Assembly: GCA_025055075.1 (NCBI GenBank)
Contig: JANWYV010000018.1
Location: forward strand, 1-59,263
Reading direction: 5' to 3'
Source of the DNA: Blastocatellia bacterium
GTDB taxonomy: Bacteria > Acidobacteriota > Blastocatellia > HR10
DNA: 59,263 nucleotides
The first letter of the stretch is position 1. Each line of letters opens with the position of its first letter. Positions 7,684-15,637 of the stretch are shown here, in pieces. The notes beneath the pieces are model-generated. The model searched no databases and was not told the origin of the DNA. It worked only from the letters and a program-made list of their open reading frames with translations. Position numbers and translations under genes: made by a program.

Positions 7684-8817
7684 TTAAAGGATCCAGCCGC
7701 CGCCGATGACGAGATCGTCCTGGTAGAAGACGGCCGCCTGACCCGGAGTGATGGCGCGCTGCGGCTCGTCGAAACGGACGAGCACGGAGCCATCGTCGTT
7801 CGGCTCGATCGTCGCCCATGCCTCCTCGTGCCGATAGCGGATCCTCGCTGTGACGCGCATGGGCTCGCGCAGCTCAGCGATGGCGATCCAGTTCGGGTTC
7901 ACGACGCGGAGCTGCTCTCGATAGAGGTCGCGCTCCTCGCCGACGATGATGCGATTACGAGCGACGTCGAGGTCCACGACGTAGACGGGACGTCCCAAAG
8001 CGAGGCCGAGCCCTCGTCGCTGTCCGATCGTGTAGCGATGAATCCCGTCGTGATAGCCGACGACGCGGCCGTCAGTGGTGACGATCTCTCCGCGCCGCGG
8101 TCGCGGCAACGTCCGACGCTCCTCAGCCAGAGGATCGTGGCCATCTATGACGAGGCCCGTCTCGACGTACTGCTCGACGAAGCGAACATAGTCCCCATCG
8201 GGGACGAAGCTGAGGTCCTGACTCTCAGCCTTCTCCGCCACGGGGAGGCCAAGCTCGCGTGCGAGACGTCGGACGTCCGACTTCGTCAAATGGCCAAGGG
8301 GGAAGACCACGCGCGCCAGTTGCTCCTGCGTCAGCTCGAAGAGGAAATAGGACTGATCCTTCCGACGATCCACGCCGCGCCGCAGCAGGAAGCGGCCGCG
8401 CTCCTCATCCCACTGGACGCGCGCATAGTGGCCAGTGGCCACGCGCTCGAACCCCAACTGCTCGGCGAAGCGGAGGAAGGTGGCGAACTTGATCCGCGAG
8501 TTGCAGGGGACGCAGGGATTGGGCGTGCGCCCGCGCAGATACTCGCGCACGAAGGGGAGGACGATCTCTCGCTCGAACTCCTCCTCGAGGTTGAGGACAT
8601 AGAAGGGAATGCCCAATTGCGCGGCGACACGTCGCGCATCGTAGATGTCGTCGAGTGAGCAGCAACGCGAGGGCAGAGGTTCCCCGTTCGGCCCCGTGAA
8701 GCGACGCTGGTTCCAAAGCTGCAACGAGAAACCAACGATCTCGTGCCCTTCGCCCTTCAACAGAGCCGCGGCCGTCGAGCTGTCCACACCTCCGCTCATG
8801 GCGACGGCAATCCGCAT
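7684..8817 (-). CDS. mnmA: tRNA-specific 2-thiouridylase
   Basis: Adds sulfur to U34 of tRNA Lys/Glu/Gln, using ATP to adenylate the base. The chosen ATG (8817) opens the protein exactly on the PP-loop strand ([14 protein letters not shown]) and has GGAG and AAGGA upstream; an ATG at 8835 would add six residues. Visible blocks: the PP-loop at 8-14, [15 protein letters not shown] at 51-65, [14 protein letters not shown] with Cys102 and Cys105, ATGHYAR at 127-133, the tRNA-contact segment [10 protein letters not shown], and the C-terminal beta-barrel with [10 protein letters not shown]. Oddity: the block that usually reads SQD-x-Cys-F has serine ([12 protein letters not shown], Ser203) where the persulfide-carrying cysteine normally sits. 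Length is 377 residues, normal for the family. It is transcribed divergently from the ATPase gene at 8879. Confidence 0.93.
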   Translation of the reverse strand: MRIAVAMSGGVDSSTAAALLKGEGHEIVGFSLQLWNQRRFTGPNGEPLPSRCCSLDDIYDARRVAAQLGIPFYVLNLEEEFEREIVLPFVREYLRGRTPNPCVPCNSRIKFATFLRFAEQLGFERVATGHYARVQWDEERGRFLLRRGVDRRKDQSYFLFELTQEQLARVVFPLGHLTKSDVRRLARELGLPVAEKAESQDLSFVPDGDYVRFVEQYVETGLVIDGHDPLAEERRTLPRPRRGEIVTTDGRVVGYHDGIHRYTIGQRRGLGLALGRPVYVVDLDVARNRIIVGEERDLYREQLRVVNPNWIAIAELREPMRVTARIRYRHEEAWATIEPNDDGSVLVRFDEPQRAITPGQAAVFYQDDLVIGGGWIL

Positions 8818-8863
8818 GGTCCTTGCTCCGTCCATGTGGTAGCGCGCCTCCTTCAAAGATGCT

Positions 8864-8869
8864 ATTATA
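8864..8869 (-). promoter_or_regulatory. Perfect -10 box (TATAAT) for mnmA
   Basis: TATAAT on the minus strand, about 40 bases before the mnmA start codon. I found no good -35 at 16-18 bases. On the plus strand the overlapping TATTAT (8863-8868) could serve the divergent ATPase gene, whose ATG at 8879 would then lie almost at the transcription start. Confidence 0.35.
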
Positions 8870-8878
8870 GCAGAGGCT

Positions 8879-9682
8879 ATGATGGAAGTGGCGGAGAAGT
8901 ATCGGATCAAGCGCGAACCGTTCTACCTGCCGACGAACAATGAGGTGGAGTTGTTCACGGCGGCATATGTTCAGAAGCTCCCCGTGATGTTGAAGGGACC
9001 CACCGGATGCGGCAAGACCCGATTCGTTCAGTACATGGCGTGGCGACTCGGACGACCGCTCATCACCGTCGCGTGTCACGAGGATTTGTCGGCGACGGAT
9101 CTGGTCGGGCGGTTCTTGCTCGAGGGGGAGGAGACGGTTTGGCACGATGGGCCGTTGACGACGGCCGTGAAGATCGGCGCGATCTGTTATCTGGATGAGG
9201 TCGTCGAAGCGCGCAAGGATACGATTGTGCTCATCCATCCACTGACGGACGATCGGCGCATTCTTCCCATTGAGAAGTTAGGGACGCTGCTGGAAGCCCC
9301 CGATGAGTTCATGCTCGTCATCTCCTACAATCCGGGCTATCAGAGCGTGCTCAAAGATCTGAAGCAATCCACGCGGCAACGCTTCGTGAGCCTCGAATTC
9401 AACTACCCCTCCTTTGAGAATGAGGTGCGCATCGTCATGCACGAAGGTGGCGTGGACGAGGAGACGGCGCGCGATCTGGTGCGCATCGGCCAGAAGGCGC
9501 GCAATCTGAAGGGACATGGCCTGGAGGAAGGGGTCTCCACGCGCTTGCTCGTCTATGCCGCGCAGCTCATCCGAAGCGGCATCCCCCCCTATGAGGCGTG
9601 CGAGGCCGCGATCATCCAGACGATCACGGACGATCCCGAGATCCAACGGAGCCTCCGCGAGATTGTGACGACGATCATCTGA
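8879..9682 (+). CDS. MoxR/NorQ/CbbQ-type AAA+ ATPase
   Basis: Cytoplasmic AAA+ chaperone of the CbbQ/NorQ/GvpN group, which works with a VWA-domain partner to activate or insert cofactors into metalloenzymes. The protein has 267 residues. Walker A is GPTGCGKT at residues 40-47, Walker B is ICYLDEV at 102-108, and the sensor region ISYNPGY and the arginine-rich STRQRF follow. [13 protein letters not shown] after Walker A is the family's signature. There are two consecutive ATG codons (8879 and 8882) behind AGAGG, so the start is uncertain by one residue. The stop lies four bases before the VWA partner gene, so the two are translated from one message. No nitric oxide reductase, RuBisCO or methanol dehydrogenase gene is near, so the client is unknown. 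Family assignment is secure. Confidence 0.92.
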   Translation: MMEVAEKYRIKREPFYLPTNNEVELFTAAYVQKLPVMLKGPTGCGKTRFVQYMAWRLGRPLITVACHEDLSATDLVGRFLLEGEETVWHDGPLTTAVKIGAICYLDEVVEARKDTIVLIHPLTDDRRILPIEKLGTLLEAPDEFMLVISYNPGYQSVLKDLKQSTRQRFVSLEFNYPSFENEVRIVMHEGGVDEETARDLVRIGQKARNLKGHGLEEGVSTRLLVYAAQLIRSGIPPYEACEAAIIQTITDDPEIQRSLREIVTTII

Positions 9683-9686
9683 ACGT

Positions 9687-12600
9687 ATGGACGATTCGAT
9701 GCGAAGGACATTGGAGCGGCAATTGAAGGGGGTGGCGCCAGAGAAAGCCGAGCATCTCGTCGGGCGACTGCTGCGACTGCCGGCCGATCGGGCCTTTCTC
9801 TTAGTGGAGATGGGCTTGAGTTTGACGACGGCGAGCGTTCGGGCAGCGGCGGAATTCGTGCGCGCCGCCCCTGAGGTGGGAATGCAACTGGAACCGGAGG
9901 AGCTGAAGATTTGGGGAGAAGTCGGCCGACGATTGGCGAGCGTGAGTCCGGAGAGCGCGATCGCCTTTTTCCAAGCGAGTCCCTCGGTCCTCGAAGCCCT
10001 TCCCCTTCGCGTGCGGCGCGAATTGTTGCTGACGGTGCATCGGCAATCATTGATCTCCAGCACGGTGGCACTCGAATGCTTTCAGCGCGCGCCCGAAGTC
10101 CTGCGGCGCATCGGGGATGAAGACCTGGCCGCGCGCCTCTATCTCATCGCTGGGGAGATCGCTCGTCGGAGTGCGACACAAAGCGCGGAGTTCTTGGGCC
10201 GCGCGCCCGAGCTGATCGCGCGCTTTCGGCACGGACGCGAGCGTCAATCCGTAGCGCGCGACCTCTCCGATGAGACGGGGGGCACGCGCCGGCTCCTGGA
10301 ACGAGCGCTCGCACTGACGGCCTTCTTCGCGGAGAAGGCCGGAGGCTTAGCGACGGAGTTCCTTTCGACATTCGCGCGCATGCCAGTCGCCGCTCGTCTG
10401 GAGGATCAGCTCAAATTGCTCGATCACACGCATGCGTTCTTGGAACGGGGCGGGGGCATCGCCTTGCAGTATTTTCAGGTCGCGATCCGCGTGCTCGCGC
10501 TGGCGGGGGCCGACGGCTTGGCGCGATGGACGGATCTGACGTGGAAGATCGCCCGGCAAGACAACGCTGCCGTGTACAACTTCCTGAAGCTCACGCCGCG
10601 CGTCCTGGAGGCGCTCACGCAAACGCAGGGGCCGGCGGCGCCTGCGCTCATCCCACATGTCCTTGAGGTCGTGCGCCAGGTGAGCGATCGCAGCATCGCG
10701 TTAGGGATCGAATGTTTCCGCTCCAGTCCGCGAGCCCTGGCCTCGGCCACTCTCGAGCAATTCGTGCAATGGGCCCAATCCGGATTGACGCTCTATCCCA
10801 AGGACAGCCGTCGCGCTCAGGCCTATTATGCTCTGGAGACGCGCGCGAGCCAACACGCCCTCCAACAAACGGCGGGAGGCGTCACCCTCGAGCGCGTGAG
10901 TCAGACGCTGCGCCTCTACATCCAAGGGATGACCGGACGCTCGGTGACCATTCGTCCGTTGAACCATCTGCCCGATCAAGTGTCCGTTGCCGATGGTCAG
11001 ACGATTGCTCTGCCCGCGGTCATCTCTGAGTTCGGGGACGAGGAGGCCGATTTCAAACTCTACAAGGTCTTGGCCGCTCATGCGGCGGGACAGTTGGAGT
11101 TCGGCACGTATGCGCGCGACCTGCCCGAGTTGATCGCCCTGGTTCACGAGCTGCGGCGCACCTCTTGCCCAAGCGACGAGGGTTCGGCGTCCGAGCCCGT
11201 GACCTTCTCGACGATCCTCGCGCTTTTGCCGGATCGGGAATTGGCCGAACGCCTCTTCACGACGTTCGAGAACGGTCGCATAGATTTCCTCCTTCGCCAT
11301 CATTATCGCGGATTGCGTCGGGATCTCGATTTCGTGCGGCAACGGATGCGCGAGCGGCGTCCGCCTTTGGAAGAGTTGTCGCCTGCTGACCTCGTCGTGG
11401 AGGTCCTCTTCCGCCTAGCTCTTCTCGGAGGCGTCGCCGACGAGGTGCGCCATCGACTGCCGCATCTGGTGACGCTTTTGGAAAACGTCCTGGATCAGTT
11501 CATCCGACGCGTGGACGCCACAGTCGCTGATAGCTTACGGGCGACGCACCTGGTCCTCCAGCTCCTGAAGGCACAAGGCGCTTTGCGCGATGCTGAAGCC
11601 ACATCGGAGCAATCTGCCGCGGAGGAGCCGAAGGATGAGGCCGAACCCGAGATGGGAGAACAGCCCGTGCATCCGCGCGTCCTCACTGACCGTCAGCCGC
11701 GTCCGGCCGATCGCCTCGAGCCATTCAACTTCTGGATTCGCCGCCATCGCGATTCGGACTCCGTGGAGTGGGAGCAGATCGAGGAGTCGCCGTTCGCCGA
11801 GGAGTTGGAGGCCCAAGAGTTGGAGCCGGGCGATCAGGCGTTCTATTACGAGGAATGGGATCACGAGCTGGCGGACTTTCGCATGGCTTGGTGTCGGGTG
11901 ATCGAGCGCCCGGCGCGACGCGGCGCGCGGCAGTTCGTCCAAGCCGTGCGCGCGCAGTATGGGCCGATGATCTCCTCGATCCGATACCAGTTCCAGCTGC
12001 TGCGCCCGGAGGCGTTGCAGAAAGTGCGAGGAGAACTGGATGGCGAGGAATTCGATCTGCAAGCGGTGATCGATTACGCCTTGGATCGTCAGACCTCCGG
12101 ACGCGTCTCCGAGCGCTTATACGTGAGACGCCTGCGTCGTCAGCGCGACGTGGCCGTCTCGTTTCTGCTGGATATGTCCAGCTCCACGGCGCGCACGGTC
12201 TCGCCGCGTTCGTCGCGAGCTGGGACGTCGCGCCCGAGCAAGCGGATCATTGACATCGAGAAGGAAGGCCTGGTGCTGATGAGCGAAGCCTTAGAGGCTG
12301 TCGGCGACCGCTACGCCATCCAAGGATTCACGAGCGAAGGGCGGCACAATGTGAAGTTCTACATCATCAAGGACTTCGATGAGAGGCACTCACCCGAAGT
12401 CGAAGCGCGCATCGGGGGCATCACCTATCAGAATAACACTCGCCTGGGCGCGGCCATCCGTCACGCGACGGCTCGTCTGATGAGTCAGGAAGCGCGCACG
12501 AAGCTCTTGATCGTCCTGAGCGATGGCCGACCTTACGATCACGACTACGGCGATGCGCGATACGCGCGCGAGGATACCAAGATCGCTTTGCGCCAAGCTC

Positions 12601-12755
12601 GCATGGCCGGTGTCATCCCCTTCTGCATCACCATTGATCGCGAATCCGAGGTCCAACTCCGCGACATGTACGGCGAGGTGGGATACACGATCATCGACGA
12701 CGTGTTGAGCTTGCCCGAACGCTTGCCAAGCATCTATCGCCGCCTGACGCGGTGA
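9687..12755 (+). CDS. Giant NorD/CbbO-like VWA protein with helical repeats
   Basis: Partner of the preceding AAA+ ATPase, 1022 residues. Residues about 50-360 consist of a helical repeat of roughly 37 residues whose core reads F-x3-4-Pro-x-Val/Leu-Leu; cores lie near residues 57, 95, 132, 169, 225, 263, 299 and 344. Residues about 400-480 hold a NorD-type conserved block ([33 protein letters not shown]). A charged Glu/Pro-rich linker occurs near 630-660. The C-terminal VWA domain starts near 820 with the metal-ion site DMSSS (Asp829, Ser831, Ser833) and continues to [19 protein letters not shown]. These proteins bind the ATPase hexamer and the client enzyme. The N-terminal repeat makes it far longer than the roughly 600-750-residue NorD and CbbO proteins. 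The start ATG has no strong ribosome site, consistent with translational coupling. Confidence 0.85.
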   Translation: MDDSMRRTLERQLKGVAPEKAEHLVGRLLRLPADRAFLLVEMGLSLTTASVRAAAEFVRAAPEVGMQLEPEELKIWGEVGRRLASVSPESAIAFFQASPSVLEALPLRVRRELLLTVHRQSLISSTVALECFQRAPEVLRRIGDEDLAARLYLIAGEIARRSATQSAEFLGRAPELIARFRHGRERQSVARDLSDETGGTRRLLERALALTAFFAEKAGGLATEFLSTFARMPVAARLEDQLKLLDHTHAFLERGGGIALQYFQVAIRVLALAGADGLARWTDLTWKIARQDNAAVYNFLKLTPRVLEALTQTQGPAAPALIPHVLEVVRQVSDRSIALGIECFRSSPRALASATLEQFVQWAQSGLTLYPKDSRRAQAYYALETRASQHALQQTAGGVTLERVSQTLRLYIQGMTGRSVTIRPLNHLPDQVSVADGQTIALPAVISEFGDEEADFKLYKVLAAHAAGQLEFGTYARDLPELIALVHELRRTSCPSDEGSASEPVTFSTILALLPDRELAERLFTTFENGRIDFLLRHHYRGLRRDLDFVRQRMRERRPPLEELSPADLVVEVLFRLALLGGVADEVRHRLPHLVTLLENVLDQFIRRVDATVADSLRATHLVLQLLKAQGALRDAEATSEQSAAEEPKDEAEPEMGEQPVHPRVLTDRQPRPADRLEPFNFWIRRHRDSDSVEWEQIEESPFAEELEAQELEPGDQAFYYEEWDHELADFRMAWCRVIERPARRGARQFVQAVRAQYGPMISSIRYQFQLLRPEALQKVRGELDGEEFDLQAVIDYALDRQTSGRVSERLYVRRLRRQRDVAVSFLLDMSSSTARTVSPRSSRAGTSRPSKRIIDIEKEGLVLMSEALEAVGDRYAIQGFTSEGRHNVKFYIIKDFDERHSPEVEARIGGITYQNNTRLGAAIRHATARLMSQEARTKLLIVLSDGRPYDHDYGDARYAREDTKIALRQARMAGVIPFCITIDRESEVQLRDMYGEVGYTIIDDVLSLPERLPSIYRRLTR

Positions 12756-12814
12756 GGCGCGGCTCTCCGTCGAATCCCGAGGCGCCAGAGGCGCGAGCCC
12801 GGAGAAAAAAGTTG

Positions 12815-12843
12815 TTGACATTTCGGGGGAAACGGGTTATAAG
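12815..12843 (+). promoter_or_regulatory. Near-consensus sigma70 promoter of the H1-like gene
   Basis: TTGACA (12815-12820), a 17-base spacer, then TATAAG (12838-12843): 11 of 12 consensus matches, the best promoter in the window. Transcription should start near 12850, leaving a leader of about 90 bases that contains a nine-pair hairpin (12891-12914) before the ribosome site. Confidence 0.8.
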
Positions 12844-12890
12844 ATAGGCCAAGATGTTGGGGCTGATCTTTGATTGTGCACAAGCGCAAG

Positions 12891-12914
12891 GTGACCACAG
12901 GATATTGTGGTCGC
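12891..12914 (+). other. Hairpin in the 5' leader of the H1-like gene
   Basis: GACCACA (12893-12899) and TGTGGTC (12906-12912) pair perfectly around a six-base loop; flanking G-C and T-G pairs extend the stem to nine. It ends 15 bases before the AAGGAGAGG ribosome site, and could stabilise the transcript or block 5' decay. Confidence 0.45.
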
Positions 12915-12941
12915 CGAAAATCTCAGCAAGGAGAGGGGACG

Positions 12942-13124
12942 ATGGCGAAGAAAGCGACAGCGAAGAAGACCGCTGCGAAGAAGACCGCAGCCAAGAAGAA
13001 AGCTGCGGCGAAGAAGACCACGAAGAAAGCCGCGAAGATGACGGCGCGCGCTTCGATGGCGAAGTTCGCCACGAAGAAGAAGGCCGCCGCCAAGAAGACC
13101 GCCAAGAAAGGAGGCAAGAAGTAA
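12942..13124 (+). CDS. Lysine/alanine-rich histone-H1-like basic protein
   Basis: A 60-residue protein built of Ala-Lys-Lys and Ala-Ala-Lys-Lys units, resembling the C-terminal tail of histone H1 and bacterial H1-like DNA-binding proteins such as HctB, AlgP tails and acidobacterial H1-like proteins. The ATG at 12942 is chosen over the in-frame ATG at 12870 because AAGGAGAGGGG lies just upstream. About 40 percent of residues are lysine and there are no acidic residues. A short less repetitive middle (KMTARASMAKFATKK) splits two basic blocks. It has its own strong promoter and terminator, which suggests high expression. Expected role: binding DNA or RNA and compacting the nucleoid; this is inferred from composition only. 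The stop codon is one base from the ATG of a 15-residue basic peptide. Confidence 0.75.
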   Translation: MAKKATAKKTAAKKTAAKKKAAAKKTTKKAAKMTARASMAKFATKKKAAAKKTAKKGGKK

Positions 13125-13125
13125 C

Positions 13126-13173
13126 ATGCCGGCCAAGAAGAAAGCGACCAAGAAGAAGGGCGGCAAGAAGTGA
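13126..13173 (+). CDS. 15-residue lysine-rich micro-ORF behind the H1-like gene
   Basis: An ATG one base after the TAA of the H1-like gene opens a 15-codon frame, MPAKKKATKKKGGKK, ending in TGA. An AAAGGAGG (13107-13114) inside the end of the previous gene lies about 11 bases before the ATG, so the gene could be translated by coupling. It ends with the same GGKK as the gene before it but is in a different frame (frame shift of +1), so it is not a simple read-through extension. It could be a real microprotein, or the tail of a second decayed copy of the H1-like gene. It lies between the promoter and terminator of the unit. Confidence 0.5.
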   Translation: MPAKKKATKKKGGKK

Positions 13174-13266
13174 GGATCTCCGAGCGCATCTGGCTCCGGC
13201 GCTGACGTCGGTCCGCTGCGGAAGCGCTCGGTGAGGATTTTCGAAAGCGGCTTTCTCACGCTAAGG

Positions 13267-13292
13267 GGGATGGGATTCCCATCCCTTTTTTT
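13267..13292 (+). terminator. Rho-independent terminator of the H1-like unit
   Basis: GGGATGGG (13267-13274) pairs perfectly with CCCATCCC (13278-13285) around a three-base loop and is followed at once by seven Ts. It is the clearest intrinsic terminator in the window. Confidence 0.85.
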
Positions 13293-13381
13293 GTGTCCTC
13301 TGGGGGCACGCGCGCGACGTGGGCCTTCCACGTCCGGATGCGCTAGAATTACGCCGTTGGTCAATACGCGCGGAGGAGGGC

Positions 13382-14407
13382 ATGTCCGTGAAGTTGTTCG
13401 TCACCGGAGGGGCGGGATTCATCGGTTCGAACTTCATTCGCTACATGCTCGGGACGCATCGGGATTGCGAGATCGTGAATTTCGACAAGTTGACCTACGC
13501 CGGGAACCTCGACAACGTGCGCGATGTGGCGGATTCCCCCCGCTATCGGTTCGTGCGCGGAGACATCTGCGATCCGCAAGCGGTGCTCGCGGCCTTGGAG
13601 GAGGGGACAGATGCGATCGTGAACTTCGCCGCGGAGACGCACGTGGACCGGAGCATTGAGGAGGCGGCGCCCTTTGTGCGGACGAACGTTCTCGGCGTTC
13701 AGGTTTTGCTCGATGCGGCGCGCGTGCGTCGAGTCGCGCGATTCGTGCAGATCTCGACCGATGAGGTGATGGGGAGCTTGGGGCCGACGGGCTACTTCAC
13801 CGAAGAGAGTCCGCTGCGACCCAACAGCCCGTATGCGGCCAGCAAGGCGGCGGCTGAGCTGCTCGTTCGCGCTGCTCATCGCACGTTCGGGATGGACGTC
13901 CTCATTGTTCGCGCGGGGAATAACTATGGGCCTTATCAATTCCCCGAGAAGCTGATTCCGCTGATGATCACCAACGCCATGGCCGATCTCCCCCTCCCGA
14001 TTTATGGAGATGGCCAGCACGTGCGCGATTGGATTTACGTCGAAGACTATTGCCGAGCGCTGGATGTGATCCTTCGCCAAGGGCGAGCGGGAGAGATCTA
14101 TTGCGTGGGCGCGCGCTCGGAGCGGACGAATTTGGAGGTCGTGGAGTTGATCTTGGAGTTGCTCGGCAAGCCGCGATCGCTCATTCGATTCGTCGAAGAT
14201 CGTCCCGGGCACGATCGGCGCTATGCCATTGATCCGAGCAAGGTCGAGCGCGAGTTCGGGTGGCGGCCGCAGGAGACGTTCGAGAGCGGATTACGGAAGA
14301 CCATCGCGTGGTATTGCGCGAATCGCGCGTGGGTGGAGAAGGTGCGCAGCGGCGAGTATCAGCAATATTACGAGCGGATGTACGGACGGCGGAGGGTGAT
14401 CGGATGA
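13382..14407 (+). CDS. rfbB: dTDP-glucose 4,6-dehydratase
   Basis: Short-chain dehydrogenase/reductase of the RmlB type, converting dTDP-glucose to dTDP-4-keto-6-deoxyglucose for rhamnose and other deoxysugars. The ATG at 13382 has GGAGGAGGG immediately before it and opens on the NAD-binding strand. Visible are GGAGFIGSNF (residues 9-18), DKLTYAGNLDN, NFAAETHVDRS, the catalytic STDEVMG with Thr-Asp-Glu, PYAASKAAAE with the Tyr-x3-Lys pair, the substrate block NNYGPYQFPEKLIPLM and GDGQHVRDWIYVEDY. Length is 341 residues, normal. It overlaps the next gene by four bases (ATGA). Together with rfbD it forms a partial rhamnose pathway; rmlA and rmlC are not in this window. Confidence 0.94.
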   Translation: MSVKLFVTGGAGFIGSNFIRYMLGTHRDCEIVNFDKLTYAGNLDNVRDVADSPRYRFVRGDICDPQAVLAALEEGTDAIVNFAAETHVDRSIEEAAPFVRTNVLGVQVLLDAARVRRVARFVQISTDEVMGSLGPTGYFTEESPLRPNSPYAASKAAAELLVRAAHRTFGMDVLIVRAGNNYGPYQFPEKLIPLMITNAMADLPLPIYGDGQHVRDWIYVEDYCRALDVILRQGRAGEIYCVGARSERTNLEVVELILELLGKPRSLIRFVEDRPGHDRRYAIDPSKVEREFGWRPQETFESGLRKTIAWYCANRAWVEKVRSGEYQQYYERMYGRRRVIG

Positions 14408-15270
14408 AAGCGCGCGTCCTCGTCGTCGGAGCAGCTGGACTCTTGGGGCGCTACGTCGTTCGAACGTTCGCCCGCGAGCACGAAGTATGGGCCATGCGAC
14501 GCGCGGATCTCGATGTGCGCGACCGCGAACAAGTGGAACGCGTGTTGCGCGCCGTGCGCCCGCAGGTCGTCATCAACTGCGCGGCGATCTCGGATGTGGA
14601 CGCATGCGAACGGGATCCCGAGCTGGCCTTCCAAGTGAACGCCGAGGGGCCTCGACACTTGGCCGAAGTCTGCTGCGAGATCGAAGCCGCGCTCGTGCAG
14701 ATCAGCACCGATTATATCTTCGACGGCCACAAGCGCGAGCCGTACACGATCGCCGATCCCCCGCGCCCGCTCAATCGGTATGGAGCGTCGAAATGGGCCG
14801 GGGAAGAAGCCGTACGGCGGACGTGGGCGCGGCACTATATCGTCCGAGTGGCGCGCCTTTTCGGCTTCGGCGGTCGGAATTTCGCCAGCTCGCTGCCCGA
14901 ACGACTGCGCGCGAGGGAACCGCTGCGAGCCATTGTGGACGAAGTGGGATCACCGACGTATGCTGCGGATCTGGCGACGCGTCTCCTTGAGATCCTCGCG
15001 CGGGGACACCCAGGGACTTATCACGTCACCAACAGCGGCGTGTGCTCGTGGTATGAGTTCGCTTGCGAGGTGGCGCGCCAATTGGGATGCGAAGACGTGC
15101 GCATCGAGCCCATTCGGAGCACCGACTTGAATCGCCCGGCCCAGCGTCCGCTGTACACGGCGCTGCGGTGTCTGCTCTCGGAGCAACTGGGACTCCCAGC
15201 GCTTCGCTCTTGGTCACTGGCGCTCCGCGATTTCCTGGAGGAGGTGAGGAGCCATGGATCGCTACGTTGA
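14404..15270 (+). CDS. rfbD: dTDP-4-dehydrorhamnose reductase (RmlD-type SDR)
   Basis: Reduces the 4-keto group of dTDP-6-deoxy-L-lyxo-4-hexulose to dTDP-L-rhamnose. Start ATG overlaps the stop of rfbB. The 288-residue protein shows the nucleotide site GAAGLLGRYVV (9-19), VINCAAISDVDACE with the RmlD-typical Asp-x-Cys-Glu, the strand LVQISTDYIFDG, and YGASKWAGEEAVR with the catalytic Tyr-Lys pair. EVGSPTYAADLATRLLEIL and GTYHVTNSGVCSWYEFA complete the family pattern. It ends inside the next gene (17-base overlap). It is one of a four-gene run with rfbB, a cupin and pgi. Confidence is high for the family, slightly lower for exact substrate because rmlC is absent here. Confidence 0.9.
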   Translation: MKARVLVVGAAGLLGRYVVRTFAREHEVWAMRRADLDVRDREQVERVLRAVRPQVVINCAAISDVDACERDPELAFQVNAEGPRHLAEVCCEIEAALVQISTDYIFDGHKREPYTIADPPRPLNRYGASKWAGEEAVRRTWARHYIVRVARLFGFGGRNFASSLPERLRAREPLRAIVDEVGSPTYAADLATRLLEILARGHPGTYHVTNSGVCSWYEFACEVARQLGCEDVRIEPIRSTDLNRPAQRPLYTALRCLLSEQLGLPALRSWSLALRDFLEEVRSHGSLR

Positions 15271-15637
15271 GGAGCGTCCGTGGGGGAAATTCGAGGTCTT
15301 GGAGAAGGCCGATCGCTATCAGATCAAGCGGATCACGGTGAATCCGGGACATCGGTTGAGCTTGCAGTATCACCACCATCGGACCGAACATTGGGTGATC
15401 GTCGCCGGACTCGGGCGAGTGACGCGCGGCGAAGAGGTGATTCCGGTCTCGGCGAATCAGAGCATCGTCATCCCCAAGGGAGCACCTCATCGCATCGAGA
15501 ACACGGGGACGGAGCCGCTCGTGTTCATCGAGGTGCAGTACGGGGACTATCTCGGCGAGGATGACATCGTGCGACTGGCGGATGACTACAACCGCGTGCC
15601 GGCGACCGTCGAGACTTCGAGCGAGGGGGGAGCATGA
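15254..15637 (+). CDS. Mannose-6-phosphate isomerase-type cupin
   Basis: A 127-residue single-domain cupin like the C-terminal half of ManC/AlgA (type II phosphomannose isomerase). The opening YVEERPWGKFEVLEK and the metal-binding block RLSLQYHHHRTEHWVIVAGLGRV (histidines and glutamate) with the second block IPKGAPHRIENTGTEPLVFIEVQYG are diagnostic. The start is supported by GGAGGAGG about eight bases upstream, inside rfbD. Such small cupins may isomerise mannose-6-phosphate or act on nucleotide sugars. Its position between rfbD and pgi, where rmlC (also a cupin epimerase) would often be, raises the possibility of a role in the deoxysugar route, but it does not show RmlC's sequence motifs. 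The stop overlaps the start of pgi (ATGA). Confidence 0.85.
   Translation: MDRYVEERPWGKFEVLEKADRYQIKRITVNPGHRLSLQYHHHRTEHWVIVAGLGRVTRGEEVIPVSANQSIVIPKGAPHRIENTGTEPLVFIEVQYGDYLGEDDIVRLADDYNRVPATVETSSEGGA

Noticed and set aside
7828-8658. 276-codon open frame on the plus strand opposite mnmA
   Set aside because: mnmA on the other strand has all its motifs; the opposite translation has none.
12942-13173. Short repeat array (CRISPR or tandem repeat) in the Lys/Ala region
   Set aside because: The repetition comes from AAG/GCC codons of a basic protein; there are no regular repeats with spacers.
13122-13173. Programmed frameshift joining the H1-like gene to the 15-codon frame
   Set aside because: A TAA and a one-base gap with a fresh ATG and ribosome site explain it better; no slippery sequence is present at the stop.
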